DNA of 42,804 nt from DATDAW01 sp036524675 (GTDB taxonomy: Bacteria; Verrucomicrobiota; Verrucomicrobiia; Chthoniobacterales; DASVRZ01): contig DATDBU010000074.1 in NCBI GenBank assembly GCA_036524675.1, forward strand, positions 1 through 42,804. The letters are read 5' to 3'. The notes beneath the pieces were generated by a model, which saw only the letters and a program-made list of their open reading frames with translations, was not told the origin of the DNA and ran no database searches. A program made the translations under genes and the position numbers. This document shows, piece after piece, positions 42,734-42,804 of this stretch (positions are counted from its first letter, which is position 1; each line of letters opens with the position of its first letter).

Positions 42734-42804
42734 ATGAAGACGCAAACGTTGCTGGAGCGCTATGCTCGGGAGATCAAGGGAGTCATCGAGTGCTTTGACC
42801 GGAT
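42734..42804 (+). CDS. start of an unidentified gene, cut by the window edge
   Basis: ATG at 42734 opens 23 codons without a stop (MKTQTLLERYAREIKGVIE, then CFDR). The pattern of a basic helix followed by KGVxxxFDR resembles the start of transposon-linked hypothetical proteins that I have seen in many bacteria, but I cannot assign it. A GGCAGGG lies just upstream of the ATG, rather close for a ribosome-binding site. Confidence 0.4.
   Translation, partial: MKTQTLLERYAREIKGVIECFDR

Noticed and set aside
41611..42804. An integron cassette array
   Set aside because: Only one attC-like element was seen, with no matching second site around the SYLF gene and no integron integrase; the Xer gene at 19039 is of the host type.
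1..42804. CRISPR array or prophage
   Set aside because: No regularly spaced direct repeats, cas genes or phage structural genes were seen on either strand.

Overview
The window looks like chromosomal DNA of a Verrucomicrobiota-type soil bacterium. This is inference from gene content: an ECF sigma factor next to a PEGA-repeat Ser/Thr kinase with a formylglycine-enzyme-like tail, a PEP-CTERM protein, many glycan-active enzymes, and mid-50s percent G+C by eye. No rRNA, CRISPR array, plasmid origin or complete insertion sequence was found.

Layout. 0-9.4 kb is housekeeping: the C-terminus of miaB, a six-helix membrane protein, a BamE-like exported protein, apt, pdxJ, an exported glycosidase-like GHL10 protein, glgP and adenine deaminase. 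9.4-14.3 kb holds the kinase/sigma pair on the minus strand, tRNA-Asp(GTC), a cell-wall amidase and a HAD phosphatase. 14.3-20.6 kb holds a Tat-exported superoxide dismutase, a shortened YqhA-like protein, an ExoD protein, an acetyl-esterase, a PH-like membrane protein, an SPFH protein with a C-terminal helix-turn-helix, a XerC/D recombinase and a MarC protein. 20.8-27.1 kb holds a GH13 amylase, proline iminopeptidase and a four-gene cassette (outer-membrane-like protein, FMN-binding protein, ApbE, small cytochrome b) that reads as an extracytoplasmic flavin electron-transfer system. 28-30.4 kb has a TauE/SafE permease coupled to a PEP-CTERM protein and, divergently, two small lipoproteins. 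30.4-42.8 kb holds glgX, a chvE-gguA-gguB sugar ABC transporter, an isochorismatase-like hydrolase, a GH36 alpha-galactosidase, a SYLF lipid-binding protein and the first codons of an unidentified gene.

Carbohydrate turnover is a recurring theme: glycogen phosphorylase, debranching enzyme, GH13 amylase, GH36 alpha-galactosidase and monosaccharide import could together feed hexoses into central metabolism, although the genes are not in one operon.

The accessory stretches between 27 and 39 kb are full of decayed genes: a 3' remnant of a second proline iminopeptidase, a VapBC-type toxin-antitoxin pair with an internal stop and a truncated toxin, a collapsed SRPBCC / SDR-DUF2867 / photolyase cluster, and a 3' remnant of a second TauE. 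The most intriguing unexplained signal is a compact three-way-junction RNA-like fold at 29565-29685. It stands just upstream of the two small lipoproteins, and all of its wobble positions suit a plus-strand transcript.
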